From: Poa pratensis
Lineage: Eukaryota; Streptophyta; Magnoliopsida; Poales; Poaceae
Length of the DNA: 64,000 nt
Direction: 5' to 3'
NCBI GenBank assembly: GCA_947311845.1
Contig: CAMZMU010000081.1
Coordinates: 1-64,000, forward strand
Below the pieces are notes generated by a model that was not told the DNA's origin, searched no databases, and saw nothing but the letters and a program-made list of their open reading frames with translations. How positions within the stretch are numbered: the first letter of the stretch is position 1; every line of letters starts with the position of its first letter. A program made the translations under genes and the position numbers. Positions 34,926 through 46,972 of the stretch are shown here, in pieces.

Positions 34926-36431
34926 TGATACGTCCATTTTGCATCACTATTTTATATCATAATTTACTGCTATTCATCGATATATTTCATATTTAGAAGT
35001 GTTACTTATGTTATTTTACCTATTTTGCATGTTTGATGAATAATGGAGAATTGGACACCGGAGTCAGGATTCTGCTGGAAAAAGCACCGTCGAGATGCAC
35101 TATTTCTGAAGATCAATAAATCGAAGGAGACATATGGAAGTTCCTATTTTACCAGAAGATGGAGGAGGCCAAAAGGGGAGCTGAGATGGGCCATGGTGGG
35201 CCCTCCTCACCCCTTGGCGCGGTGGGGCCCCCTGCCGCGCCGAGAGGTGGTTTGGGGGCCCTGGCCCACCTCAGCCGTTCCCCCTTCGCGTACTTGACCC
35301 CCTCGGAACCCTAACACAGGGAGGAGGCCATCGAAATATTCCGCCGCCTCCACGAGGCGGAAAACACCAGAGAGCGAAAAGCTCCCCTGCAGGAAGAAAT
35401 CTGCCGGGGGAAATTCCCTCCCGGAGGGGGAAATCGTCGCCATCATCACCGTCATCGAGCTGGACTTCATCGGGATCATCATCATCATCATCTCCACCGC
35501 CAACACCATCATCACCGCCGCTGCACCCGTCTCCGCTATAACATCTAGGGCTGAATCTTGTCTATTTCATAGGGGAAACTCTCCCGGTGTTGATTACTCT
35601 TGTTATTGATGCTATTGGGTGAAACCATTGGACTAAGGTTTATGTTCAGATTGTTATTCATCATCATATCACCTCTGATCATGTTCCGTATGATGTCTTG
35701 TGAGTAGTTCGTTTAGTTCTTGAGGACATGGGAGAAGTCTTGATGTTAGTAGTGAACTATGTTGAGTAATATTTAATGGTTTGATGCTTAAGTTGTGGTG
35801 TTATTCTTCTAGTGGTGTCATGTGAACGTCGACTACATGATACTTCACCTTTATGGGCCTAGGGGAATGCATTGTGTATTCGTTTGCCAATTGTGGGGTT
35901 GCCGGAGTGACAGAAACCTGAACACCCGTTGGTATATCGATGCATGAGGGATAGCAGGATCTCAAAGTTTAAGGCTGTGGTTAGTTTAACTTAATTACTT
36001 TCTTGTATTTGCGGATGCTTGCAAGGGGTATAATCACAAGTATGTATTAGTCCTAGGAAGGGCGGTGCATTAGCATAGGTTCACCCACACAACACTTATC
36101 AAAACAATGAAGATTAATCAACTATATGAAGCGAAAGCACTTGACAATATCCCGTGTGTCCTCAAGAACGTTTGGTCATTATAAGTACAACAACCGGCTT
36201 GTCCTTTGCTGTAGAAAGGATTGGGCCACTCGCTGCAACTATTACTACTGCATTTTATTTACTTGTACTTTATTTATCTGTCATATCAAAAACTCCTAAA
36301 AACTTGTCTGTGAGCATTTACAGTGAATCCTTCATCAAAACCGCTTGTCAACACCTTCTGCTCCTCGTTGGGTTCGACACTCTTATTTATCGAAAGTACT
36401 ACGATACACCCCCTATACTTGTGGGTTATCA
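34926..36431 (+). mobile_element. 5' LTR of Athila-like element
   Basis: 1506 bases, TGATACGTCCATTTTGCATC to ...tgtgggttatca. Compared by eye with the 3' LTR it has one extra C near 35216, three extra bases in the gggaggagg run near 35323 and one extra C near 36412; I noticed no substitution. Confidence 0.95.
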
Positions 36432-36442
36432 AGACTATTTTC

Positions 36443-36460
36443 TGGCGCCGTTGCCGGGGA
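36443..36460 (+). promoter_or_regulatory. primer-binding site of Athila-like element
   Basis: TGGCGCCGTTGCCGGGGA lies 12 bases after the LTR. The form is that used by many grass gypsy elements and fits the 3' end of tRNA-Asp (from memory). Confidence 0.82.
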
Positions 36461-36546
36461 GTGTAGCGCTATTGGTAAGTGGAATTGGTAAGGGAAACAT
36501 TTATTGTACGTGCTGTTTTTATTTTTGCCTGCTGCTATATCTCATT

Positions 36547-37700
36547 ATGGAGGGGTCTTCTCTTGAATTCCTATTTGGGAAAACAACTACCACTGCTAAG
36601 GTAGTAGAGGAGGCGCAGATGAGCAGGTAATACCGTTCAAAATTCCTATGAAAATTGTTGAACGTGTCACAAATAACCGCTATGCAGGAGATGGAACTGT
36701 CCATCCTGGAGATCATTTGTTATTTCTGCATGAATTGTGCGAGTTATTTAAGTGTGCAGGTATCTCGATGGGAGAAGTTAAGAAGAAATTATTCTCTCTA
36801 TCACTGTCTGGTAAAGCTGCACATTGGTATAAACTGCTGAAGAATGGGTATTCTCTTGGATGGGAGGAAATTGTACCTCTCTTTTACTCCAAATTCTATC
36901 CTCCAAGTGAGATTCATAAGGATCGGAACCTCATATATAACTTCTGGCCCTATGATGGAGAGAGTATCGCTCAAGCGTGGGGGAGATTGAAGGCATTAAT
37001 GCTCAAATGTCCCATTCATGAGCTTCCTGGTAATATTGTTATTGATAACTTTTATGCAAGACTCTCCTTTCAAGATAAAACTCTATTGGATACCACTTGT
37101 GCTGGATCGTTCACTCGTAATAAAGAAGAGTTTAAGTGGGACCTTCTTGATCGGATTCAGGAGAACACTGAAGGATGGGAGAATGACAAAGGTAGGGAGT
37201 CAGGTATAAACTATGACTTTGAGTGTGTTAAAAATTTTATGGATACTGATGATTATCGCAAAATTAGCACTACTTATGGTCTTGACTCTCAAATTGTTGC
37301 AAACTTTTATAAAGCCTTTGCTTCCTATTTCGGTTTGCCGAAGGAGGGTTTTAAAAATTATCATGAACCATATAAAGATGAATCTGTTTCTCATATATCT
37401 AAAGGTGTTGAGGTTAATGTTGCTGATCGCATTATTCCAGAACCTTATATTGAAAAAGTTCCTTTTCCTAATAAGATTAAGGAACATACTATCATAACTG
37501 GTGTTGTTAGTAAAAGTAATAAGAAAACTACCAAACCTGATGAGCAAATAACTGTTGAACCTGTTGTAGCATTGGTTAAAGATCTTGTCACTGAAAATTT
37601 AGAAGATAGACACATTATCTTTTGTGAGGATGCTTCTAATATTGTCTCACATCCTAAAAGTTCTAGGAAGTCTAGTGTTCCTGTGCTTTCTGTTGGATAG
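36547..37700 (+). pseudogene. Athila-like gag (one frame break)
   Basis: Starts at 36547 (MEGSSLEFLFGKTTT). A frame change near 36628 leads into a 350-codon open frame from 36648. The core reads GDHLLFLHELCELFKCAGIS, LFSLSLSGKAAHWYKLLKNG, FYSKFYPPSEIHKDRNLIYN and SIAQAWGRLKALMLKCPIHE, the plant Athila-type gag core. The second half is charged and variable. It ends at a TAG at 37698-37700, where the protease frame takes over. Confidence 0.88.
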
Positions 37701-38110
37701 GTGATCATTGCTATTATGGTTTATGTGATATTGGTGCAAGTTCTAGTGCTATTCCTTATGAGCTTTACAGGGAAATTATGCACGAAATTGCTCCTTGTAA
37801 ACTTGAAGAGATTGATGTGGTTATTCAGCTTGCTAATAGGGAAACTATCTCTCCAATTGGTATCATTAGAGATGTCGAAGTCCTTTGTGGTAAGACTAAA
37901 TACCCTGCTGATTTTCTTGTACTTGGGTCGGCTGCCAATGATAGTTGTCCTATTATTTTTGGTAGACCTTTTCTGAATACTTGTGGTGCTGTTATAGATT
38001 GTAAGAAAGAGAAAATCTTTACTAAATTTGCTGGTGAATCTTATGAATTCAATTTCTCTAAATTTGCTAAAGCACCTTATGAAACTGAATTGCCTAGTGA
38101 GGATTTTGAA
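37701..38110 (+). pseudogene. Athila-like aspartic protease
   Basis: From about 37690 the +2 frame reads CDIGASSSAIPYELYREI, with DIGAS at the catalytic-loop position, then VLCGKTKYPADFLVLGS and CPIIFGRPFLNTCGAVIDC, the conserved flap-to-C-terminal part of plant retrotransposon proteases. It is continuous with the RT connection region up to 38770. A frame break separates it from gag. Confidence 0.85.
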
Positions 38111-41100
38111 ATTGCTCAACTTGCATCTATTGTTCTTGCTCCTAACAATGCTTTGCAGCAACATATGGAGAATCATGAAAGTGAGAACTTCAGGGAAGAA
38201 AGGAATGAGCTTGATGAAGTATTCCTTCGTCAACCTATGCTCAAACACAATTTACCTGTGGAAGATTTGGGTACCACAATGCCACCCAAGGAGGATCCTG
38301 TTTTTGATTTGAAACCTCTGCCTGATAATCTTAAATATGCTTATATTGATGATAAGAAAATATATCCTGTTATTATCAGCTCTAAACTTTCAGGTACAGA
38401 GGAGGAAAGGTTATTGGGAGTGTTGAGGAAACACCGCGGAGCTATGGGATATACTCTTGATGACCTGAAGGGAATTTCTCCTACTATATGTCAGCACGCC
38501 ATCAACATGGAACCTGATGCAAAGCCTGTTGTTGAGCATCAGCGTCGTTTAATACCCAAGATGAAAGAAGTGGTAAGAAATGAGGTATTAAAACTTCTTG
38601 AAGCTGGTATTATTTATCCTATTGCTGATAGTAGATGGGTAAGTCCTGTGCATTGTGTTCCTAAGAAAGGAGGAATTACCGTTGTTCCTAATGAAAATGA
38701 TGAACTAATTCCTCAAAGAGTAGTAGTTGGTTATAGATGTGCATTGATTTTAGAAAGGTTAACAAAGTAACTAAGAAAGATCATTATCCTTTGCCTTTTA
38801 TTGATCAAATGCTTGAGAGGTTGTCCAAGAAAACTCACTTTTGTTTCCTTGATGGGTATTCTGGGTTTTCTCAAATTGCTGTGAGAGCGCAAGATCAAGA
38901 GAAAACTACTTTTACTTGTCCTTATGGAACTTATGCTTATAGACGTATGCCTTTTGGTTTATGTAATGCTCCTGCTACTTTTCAAAGATGCATGTCTGCT
39001 ATTTTTCATGGCTTTTGTGAGGAAATTGTGGAAGTCTTCATGGACGATTTCTCCGTCTATGGAACTTCCTTTGATAATTGTTTGCACAACCTTGACAAAG
39101 TTTTGCAGAGATGTGAAGAAACTAGCCTTGTTCTTAATTGGGAGAAATGCCACTTTATGGTTAATGAAGGAATTGTTCTTGGACACAAAATTTCTGAAAG
39201 AGGTATTGAAGTTGATCGAGCTAAAGTGGAGGCAATTGAAAAGATGCCTTGTCCCAAAGATGTTAAAGGTATTCGTAGTATTCTTGGTCATGCTGGTTTT
39301 TATAGGAGGTTTATTAAAGATTTCTCTAAAATTTCCAAGCCTCTTACTAATCTTCTTCAAAAAGATGTACCCTTTGTTTTTGATGATGATTGTAAGGAAG
39401 CTTTTGAAACTTTGAAAAAGGCTTTAATCACCGCTCCTGTAGTTGAACCACCTGATTGGAATTTACCTTTTGAAATTATGTGTGATGCTAGTGATTATGC
39501 TGTAGGCGCTGTTCTTGGGCAGCGAGTAGATAAAAAGTTAAATGTTATTCATTATGCTAGTAAAACTCTTGATTCTGCTCAAAAGAATTATGCCACTACT
39601 GAAAAAGAATTTCTAGCTGTAGTTTTTGCTTGTGACAAATTTCGACCCTACATAGTTGATTCGAAAGTCACTATTCATACTGATCATGCTGCAATTAGAT
39701 ACCTTATGGAAAAGAAAGATGCTAAGCCAAGGCTTATTAGATGGGTACTTCTTTTGCAAGAATTTGATTTGCATATCATAGATAGAAAAGGTGCTGAAAA
39801 TCCTGTTGCTGATAATTTGTCTAGATTGGAAAGCATTCCTTATGATCCTATTCCTGTTAATGATAGCTTTCCAAATGAACAATTGGCTGCAATAAGTGTA
39901 AGTTCGCGAGATAGTCCTTGGTATGCTGATTATGCTAACTTTATTGTTTCCAAGTACTTGCCTCCAACCTTTTCAGCTCAGCAAAGAAGGAAATTCTTTT
40001 ATGACTTGCGGCATTACTTTTGGGATGACCCACACTTATATAAAGAAGGAGTCGATGGTATTATGCGAAGATGTGTTCCTGAATATGAACAACAGGAAAT
40101 ACTGAGGAAATGCCATGGAAGTGCTTATGGAGGGCATCACGCTGGAGATAGAACTGCGCAGAAAGTTCTACAATCAGGTTTTTATTGGCCTACCCTCTTT
40201 AAGGATGCAAGAAAGTTTATTTTATCTTGTGATGAATGTCAAAGGGTTGGTAATATCTCTAGACGCAATGAAATGCCTATGAGTTATTCTCTTGTTATTG
40301 AACCATTTGATTGTTGGGGATTCGACTTCATGGGTCCTTTTCCTTCTTCACAAGGTAATACTCATATACTTGTTGCTGTTGATTATGTCACTAAATGGGT
40401 AGAAGCTATACCTACTAAAAGTGCTGATGGTGAGACCTCTTTAAAAATGCTTCAAGATGTCATTTTTCCTAGGTTTGGTGTACCTAGATATCTTATGACT
40501 GATGGAGGTTCTCATTTTATCCATGGTGGTTTTAGAAAGACTCTTGCTAAATATGGTGTTAATCATAGAATTGCTTCAGCCTATCATCCTCAAACTAGTG
40601 GACAAGTAGAATTGTCAAATAGGGAGATTAAATCTATCTTGCAAAAGACTGTTAATAAATCTAGAAAAAATTGGGCTAGTAAGTTAAATGATGCTTTATG
40701 GGCTTATAGAACTGCTTATAAGAACCCCATGGGCATGTCTCCTTATAAAATGGTTTATGGTAAAGCTTGTCACTTGCCTTTAGAATTAGAACACAAAGCT
40801 TATTGGGCAGTGAGAGAACTTAATAGAGATTTTAAACTTGCCGGTGAGAAAAGGTTGTTGCACTTAAGTTCTTTAGATGAATGGAGAAGTGAGGCTTATG
40901 AAAATGCTAGACTCTTTAAAGAAAAAGTTAAGAGATGGCATGATAGGAGAATTCTTAAAAGAGAATTTAATGTTGGTGAGAAAGTTCTATTGTATAGGTC
41001 TCGTCTCAGATTTTTTGCAGGAAAGTTACTCTCAAAATGGGAAGGACCATTTGTTATTGTGGAGGTGTATCGTTCAGGTGCAATAAAAATTGCTTCATTG

Positions 41101-41259
41101 AAAGATAACTCTACACAAGTGGTAAATGGTCAAAGACTCAAGCATTATATTTCTGGAGATTCTATTAATGAAGAGGTTGATACAATTAAAGTGGTGACTC
41201 CGGAAACTTTCATTGAAGAACATTTTTCTGGGACTGCAGAATTCGATTCGAATAGGTAA
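38111..41259 (+). pseudogene. Athila-like RT - RNase H - integrase
   Basis: The frame from 37778 runs to 38770, through EERLLGVLRKHRGAMGYTLD and EVLKLLEAGIIYPIADSRWV. The frame from 38737 then gives an 840-codon open reading of RT, RNase H and integrase. One base is apparently missing near 38734-38738. Key motifs: [26 protein letters not shown] and [10 protein letters not shown] (RT active site, F-M-D-D); [13 protein letters not shown] and [20 protein letters not shown] (RNase H); HHCC finger ending CDECQRV; integrase core with [14 protein letters not shown] and [11 protein letters not shown]. Otherwise complete. Confidence 0.92.
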
Positions 41260-41593
41260 CAGTTTCGGTAAGAAAAGTTTCGCGAATAACTTTCTAGAAG
41301 ATATTTTCGTCGTTTTTATTAAATATGGAAAAATAAGAGACCGAACCGGATGGGAGACGGCACCCGTGGTGCCCAAACCATAGGTCGGCGCGGTGGGCCC
41401 CCAGCCGCGCCGCCTGGTGGTTTGAGCACCCCGGAGCTCGTCTCCGATCAGGTTTCCTCCTGTACCTTCCTTATGTTGTAAAACTTTTTGCTATATAACT
41501 CACCCGAACCCCCGAGGTTCGTATCTCGCCTTTTCATCGTGTTTCGTTTCGAGCTGTTTCTGTCCAGATATTGTTTTCAGATTTAGAAGCGCC

Positions 41594-42136
41594 ATGGTCT
41601 CCAACAACAACAACAAGGGCAAGGAGCCTTTGGAAGACGAGACTCAAGACCCCAAGCTGAAGGAGGAAGTCAAGAGCGAAGATGAAGGAGAAGTGGAGGA
41701 AGACCCGCGCGAATACCCGCGCGCTACCGTTGCAAGCATCGGAGTGGTGGCAAATCCATTCAAGCCCAGGCAAGGGCGCGGATGAGCACCGGAGGGAAGG
41801 TTCCACGACACTTCTTGGCTCCCAGGACATCTTCCCCAGGCAAAATAACCCCTTCCATACTCTTATCCATAAGCATCAAATTGAGAGGATCCCGGAGGCT
41901 GAGTTGCCTAGTGGTTGGAATATAGATCGTTCTAACAATACAGGAAAGAGGGATTCTGCTGAGGAGTGGGGAAACAACTCCAAGAGTTGGGACTCGCAGT
42001 CTGACAAGTTTATGAATCGCATCGAACACAACTCTGAGCTGATTCGCGCCCTCACCTACAAGATTGATGAACTGAAGGAGCTGGTTGATAAGCTTATCAA
42101 CAATCACCACCACCACCGAAGGAGTAATTCATCATA
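41594..42136 (+). pseudogene. small downstream ORF of Athila-like element, charged/coiled coil
   Basis: Two overlapping frames (41594-41785 and 41682-42137) look like one protein of about 180 residues with a single frame break near 41780. The N-terminal part is acidic and basic (NKGKEPLEDETQDPKLKEEV). The C-terminal part ends in a helix-rich segment (HNSELIRALTYKIDELKELV) and a His run. It sits where Athila-type elements sometimes carry an env-like gene, but there is no signal peptide or membrane segment, so it is not an envelope protein. Confidence 0.6.
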
Positions 42137-43942
42137 AGTATTGGCATCCCCTTGGTTTGTTCCAAGCTTGGGGGAGTGCCGCGGTATCACATCATTATCT
42201 TTACCTTTTACTTTTCCATAAAGTCATATCGTGAGTAGGGAAGTTATCTTATATGATGGTTTGCAATGTGGAAGTATCTCTCTTTTAGTTGGTTATCTAT
42301 GTATCCCTTGGTGTGAGTTGCCGTTATGAAATATTAATGAGAAGTTTTATCATTTACTTTCTGCATACTTTATTTTAGCTTGCAATTCTCTTTCATATTG
42401 ATAACCTTGTTGTTAGTATAGGGATCACTTTTTAGAGCACCAAGTTAATCTTTTTGGTTTTGGCAAACTTAGCATTGGTCAGTAGTAGACAATACTTTGA
42501 GACTTAAGTAGAAGAGGGAGTGCATGCAAATATATTATTCCATGATCTTTCTTTCTTTGTGCTCATAAGCTTAGTATTCTTAAGTTAAACTATTTGTGCT
42601 TCTAAGGAAGATTGCATGATTATTCTTATCACTTGTATAATTGTTTGTATCCCTCAACTCTTATGCTTGCTACATAACCTTGCTAGCCAAAGACCTGTAT
42701 CGAGAGGGAATGCTTCTCATACATCCAAACCTTGAGCCAAACCATTGCCATTCGAGTCCACCATAACTTCCTACTATATGGTATTTTGCGCCATTCCAAG
42801 TAAATACTTCATGTGCTACCTTTAAATTATTCAAAACTTATTACTCCTAGTTTTGTGTCACTGTTTATTAGCTCATGAGGGTTCTGTAGAGTTTCTCTAG
42901 CACTTTTGTCAAACAGACTTTCACCAATGGACTAGTGGCATATACACCGCTTATCCAACAATTTGCAAAAAGAGCTGGCAAATGGGGTGCCCAGTCCCAA
43001 TTAACTACAACTTTCATTAATAATTCTCTTCACATGTTTTGCCCTGATTTATCAGTAAGCAACTTAATTTGCAAATAGACACTCCTCCATGGTATGTGAA
43101 TGTTGGAAGGCACCCGAGGATTCGGTTAGCCATGGCTTGTGTAAGCAAAAGGTTGGGAGGAGTGTCAACTATAAAGAAACTAAAATACATGTGTAAACAA
43201 AAGAGAAGAGGGATGATCTACCTTGCTGGTAGAGATAACGTCCTTCATGGGAGCCGCTCTTGAAAGTCTGGTTGACAAGGGGTTAGTGTTCACTTTACTA
43301 CGATTCGTTGACAACGACATACATAGCTCAAACAACTATTTTCATACTCTCTATATGCTTTGCAAAACTTAAAAGCTCTAGCACATGATTTAATCCCTGC
43401 TTCCCTCTGCGAAGGGCCTATCTTTTACATTATTGTTGAGTCAGTAAACCCATTCCTCTCTATCTCAAGCAAGCATTTGAGTTGTTGAGATCCAATTAGT
43501 TATATGTGTTGATACTTCTAATCATATCTCTCATTTCCTTGTTTCGCACAATAGCTTTTATCCGAATGAATATAACTTTGAAAGTTATCAATGACTGTAA
43601 GGAGACTGTTATGATTAAGGCATGTAAGTTCTGCTATATAAGCTCTGATATAAAGACTCTTCTCGAAAGATAAGTATGATCTGTTAATTGTTCTCTGACC
43701 AAGAGTTTAAGTTTGCCTTCACCAATCATGGTTCTCTTTATGCACTTCATCGTGGTTCCCTTTACTTATTTCAAGTTAGATTATATGAAGGGAAGTTGCT
43801 GTCTAGAATGACTTGTGTATCAATGAATGTGATGCTTCTTGTCCGTATTTTATTTATCGACACTTTGCTCCATAAACTTGTGGTCATGTTTACTGAGCTC
43901 AGTTTTCGCTTGGGGACAAGCGAGGTCTAAGCTTGGGGGGGT
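42137..43942 (+). other. 3' non-coding region of Athila-like element
   Basis: About 1.8 kb of AT-rich sequence with no domain. It is bracketed by two polypurine-like tracts of the same type, aagcttgggggag (42166-42178) and aagcttggggggg (43929-43941); the second abuts the 3' LTR. A long non-coding 3' region is usual in this lineage. Confidence 0.75.
43929..43942 (+). promoter_or_regulatory. polypurine tract of Athila-like element
   Basis: aagcttgggggggt immediately before the 3' LTR (TGATACG at 43943). Primer for plus-strand DNA synthesis. Confidence 0.85.
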
Positions 43943-45443
43943 TGATACGTCCATTTTGCATCACTATTTTATATCATAATTTACTGCTATTCATCGATAT
44001 ATTTCATATTTAGAAGTGTTACTTATGTTATTTTACCTATTTTGCATGTTTGATGAATAATGGAGAATTGGACACCGGAGTCAGGATTCTGCTGGAAAAA
44101 GCACCGTCGAGATGCACTATTTCTGAAGATCAATAAATCGAAGGAGACATATGGAAGTTCCTATTTTACCAGAAGATGGAGGAGGCCAAAAGGGGAGCTG
44201 AGATGGGCCATGGTGGGCCCTCCTCACCCTTGGCGCGGTGGGGCCCCCTGCCGCGCCGAGAGGTGGTTTGGGGGCCCTGGCCCACCTCAGCCGTTCCCCC
44301 TTCGCGTACTTGACCCCCTCGGAACCCTAACACAGGAGGGCCATCGAAATATTCCGCCGCCTCCACGAGGCGGAAAACACCAGAGAGCGAAAAGCTCCCC
44401 TGCAGGAAGAAATCTGCCGGGGGAAATTCCCTCCCGGAGGGGGAAATCGTCGCCATCATCACCGTCATCGAGCTGGACTTCATCGGGATCATCATCATCA
44501 TCATCTCCACCGCCAACACCATCATCACCGCCGCTGCACCCGTCTCCGCTATAACATCTAGGGCTGAATCTTGTCTATTTCATAGGGGAAACTCTCCCGG
44601 TGTTGATTACTCTTGTTATTGATGCTATTGGGTGAAACCATTGGACTAAGGTTTATGTTCAGATTGTTATTCATCATCATATCACCTCTGATCATGTTCC
44701 GTATGATGTCTTGTGAGTAGTTCGTTTAGTTCTTGAGGACATGGGAGAAGTCTTGATGTTAGTAGTGAACTATGTTGAGTAATATTTAATGGTTTGATGC
44801 TTAAGTTGTGGTGTTATTCTTCTAGTGGTGTCATGTGAACGTCGACTACATGATACTTCACCTTTATGGGCCTAGGGGAATGCATTGTGTATTCGTTTGC
44901 CAATTGTGGGGTTGCCGGAGTGACAGAAACCTGAACACCCGTTGGTATATCGATGCATGAGGGATAGCAGGATCTCAAAGTTTAAGGCTGTGGTTAGTTT
45001 AACTTAATTACTTTCTTGTATTTGCGGATGCTTGCAAGGGGTATAATCACAAGTATGTATTAGTCCTAGGAAGGGCGGTGCATTAGCATAGGTTCACCCA
45101 CACAACACTTATCAAAACAATGAAGATTAATCAACTATATGAAGCGAAAGCACTTGACAATATCCCGTGTGTCCTCAAGAACGTTTGGTCATTATAAGTA
45201 CAACAACCGGCTTGTCCTTTGCTGTAGAAAGGATTGGGCCACTCGCTGCAACTATTACTACTGCATTTTATTTACTTGTACTTTATTTATCTGTCATATC
45301 AAAAACTCCTAAAAACTTGTCTGTGAGCATTTACAGTGAATCCTTCATCAAAACCGCTTGTCAACACCTTCTGCTCCTCGTTGGGTTCGACACTCTTATT
45401 TATCGAAAGTACTACGATACACCCCTATACTTGTGGGTTATCA
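43943..45443 (+). mobile_element. 3' LTR of Athila-like element
   Basis: 1501 bases, same ends as the 5' LTR. The open frames inside it mirror those in the 5' LTR and are not genes. Followed by CACGT (45444-45448), completing the target duplication. Confidence 0.95.
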
Positions 45444-45448
45444 CACGT

Positions 45449-46821
45449 CCATGGGGTCGTCATCATCGCCTGCTACGACCACTAGTGGAGGGGGAACATT
45501 CCCCTCCGGCTCAAGGACCGCAGCGTCTTCAGGAGAAGGATGCGGGGAAGGAACTGTTTCCCCCGCGTCCTCCTCCTCGTCCTCGTCGTCATCTTCATCG
45601 TCATTGTCGTCGTCATCATCGACGCCAGCGGTGGCCTCGTCGTCGTCAGAACCGGGGAAATCCTCCTCGGATTCCTCCTCGCTCTCCTCCTTGGACTCAG
45701 GAAGTTCTTCTTCCTCGTCTGAGCTGGAAGGAGCCTTGGCCTTGCGGGTTTTCACCACGGCAGGCCTGGGCCCGTGGTCGGAGCGGCCCACAATACCCAA
45801 GGCGTTGCAGACTGGCATCGACTCCAGAATCTCGTCCTTCCTCGGATCGGCGCACAAGGGCAGGACTCCTTTGGGCAGCTTGAATCTCATGTTCGGCGGG
45901 AAGATCCCGCTCATGTTGTCCCGAAGAAGGGTCCCAGTCATGTCAGGGCTCCTCAGACGAGATGGGTCGTTGGGGCCCTGGAAATCCCAAGCTGGGTGCG
46001 GCTGCAGCTGTAGCGGCGCCAGGCTGTTATGGAGGAAATGGGCAACAATGGCGGCTCCAGTAACTCCCTACTCACGGAAGAGCTTGAAGCGCGCCACCAC
46101 CACCGAAAAGTCCTCCTCCTGCAAGCTGAAGCTCGTCCTGGCATCCAAGTTCACCGGGCGCTCCTTCGGCTCTTCAAGATGTGGTAGGGCGACTGGGACC
46201 TCGACAAGGAACCAACCTGCCCTCTACTCCTCCCACTTGGACTTGATTGCTATGTGCGGGTAGTTCCGCTTGATCCTCGGACGGAAGCAGAAAGTGACAC
46301 CACCCCATCCAGCCCTCTTTTGCGATGTGGGGGTAGAAGAAATGGCGGAACAAAGCCACGAATGGCATCACCCCGACGAACGCCTCGTAGGCATAGGCAA
46401 AGATCGTCAGGTCCAAGATGGCGCCGGGGGTGAGATGCAGAAGATTCAGGTCATACGCGCGCAAAATCTCCATGAAGAAATCAGAGAAAGGGGAACGAGC
46501 CCCATGAGCATGAAGCTGCCAAAGATGGGGATCTGCCCGGGCTCCCGTCTTCGAGGGTGGGAAGAACTTTGTGGCCACTCGGGCAGGAGCCTCGGGCGTG
46601 TCCGCGGACTCCATCACACCAAGGTGTGTCGCCTTCTGCATCATCTCAGTGTCGTCAGCATACTCACTCGGGAACAAGGCCTCCTTCTTGCGGAGCTCGG
46701 CCAGCTCGGCGCTGCGATGTGCCCTCCTCCGTGCCCTCTCAGATTTGGGGGACAACTCTTTCCTGATAATCGAGGCCATGCCGGCCTTCTTCTTCCGAGC
46801 TGCGGCTTTCACCCGAGCCAT
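45449..46821 (-). pseudogene. antisense gene of Tat-like element, 5' portion (Transposase_28-like)
   Basis: Starts at ATG 46821 with a basic N-terminus (MARVKAAARKKKAG). It contains SPFSDFFMEILRAYDLNLLH and LTPGAILDLTIFAYAYEAFV then FFYPHIAKEGW, which resemble the plant 'putative gypsy type transposon' domain (PF04195) as I recall it. A frame break and an amber codon lie near 46230-46270. The later part (45441-45941) is strongly acidic, with a run of Asp/Glu over about 60 residues, and ends exactly at the Athila-like insertion point. The reading continues in phase at 34920. Role in the element is unknown. Confidence 0.75.
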
Positions 46822-46964
46822 GAAATCTGATGGAATACAGCGGCGACGGCGGGTAGAAGAGACGGCGACGCTCGGCGGAGGGGAAGAGACGGATTTCGGT
46901 GGCGGCGATTTGGGGATTTCTGCGATTTGGGGCGAGTAACGGCTACAGTGCAGCCAAGGCGTGG

Positions 46965-46972
46965 CTTATAAG
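46965..46972 (-). promoter_or_regulatory. TATA-like element upstream of antisense gene
   Basis: CTTATAAG (palindromic), about 145 bases upstream of the minus-strand start codon at 46821, with a pyrimidine-rich leader between. Suggests the antisense gene has its own promoter, separate from the LTR. Confidence 0.55.

Larger units (their letters stand above)
34926..45443 (+). mobile_element. Athila-like gypsy LTR retrotransposon, nearly intact
   Basis: Complete 10.5-kb element: LTRs 34926-36431 and 43943-45443, primer site, gag, protease, RT, RNase H, integrase, a small downstream ORF and a polypurine tract. The LTRs appear to differ by indels only (5 bases in total), which points to a very recent insertion. 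Only a few frame breaks interrupt coding, each explicable by short indels. The gag type, long 3' non-coding region and integrase style fit the Athila lineage (Sabrina/WHAM-type elements of Triticeae); the family name is inference. Confidence 0.92.

Noticed and set aside
36154..36630. 158-codon open frame spanning the end of the Athila-like 5' LTR
   Set aside because: It runs through the LTR and primer site; only the last part from 36547 is gag. The same frame recurs in the 3' LTR at 45167.
41594..42136. Envelope-like gene in the Athila-like element
   Set aside because: No signal peptide, transmembrane segment or cysteine pattern; it is a charged coiled-coil peptide.
45358..46263. 301-codon plus-strand frame with Ser-rich repeats
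   Set aside because: It is the complement of the acidic stretch of the antisense gene and starts inside the 3' LTR.
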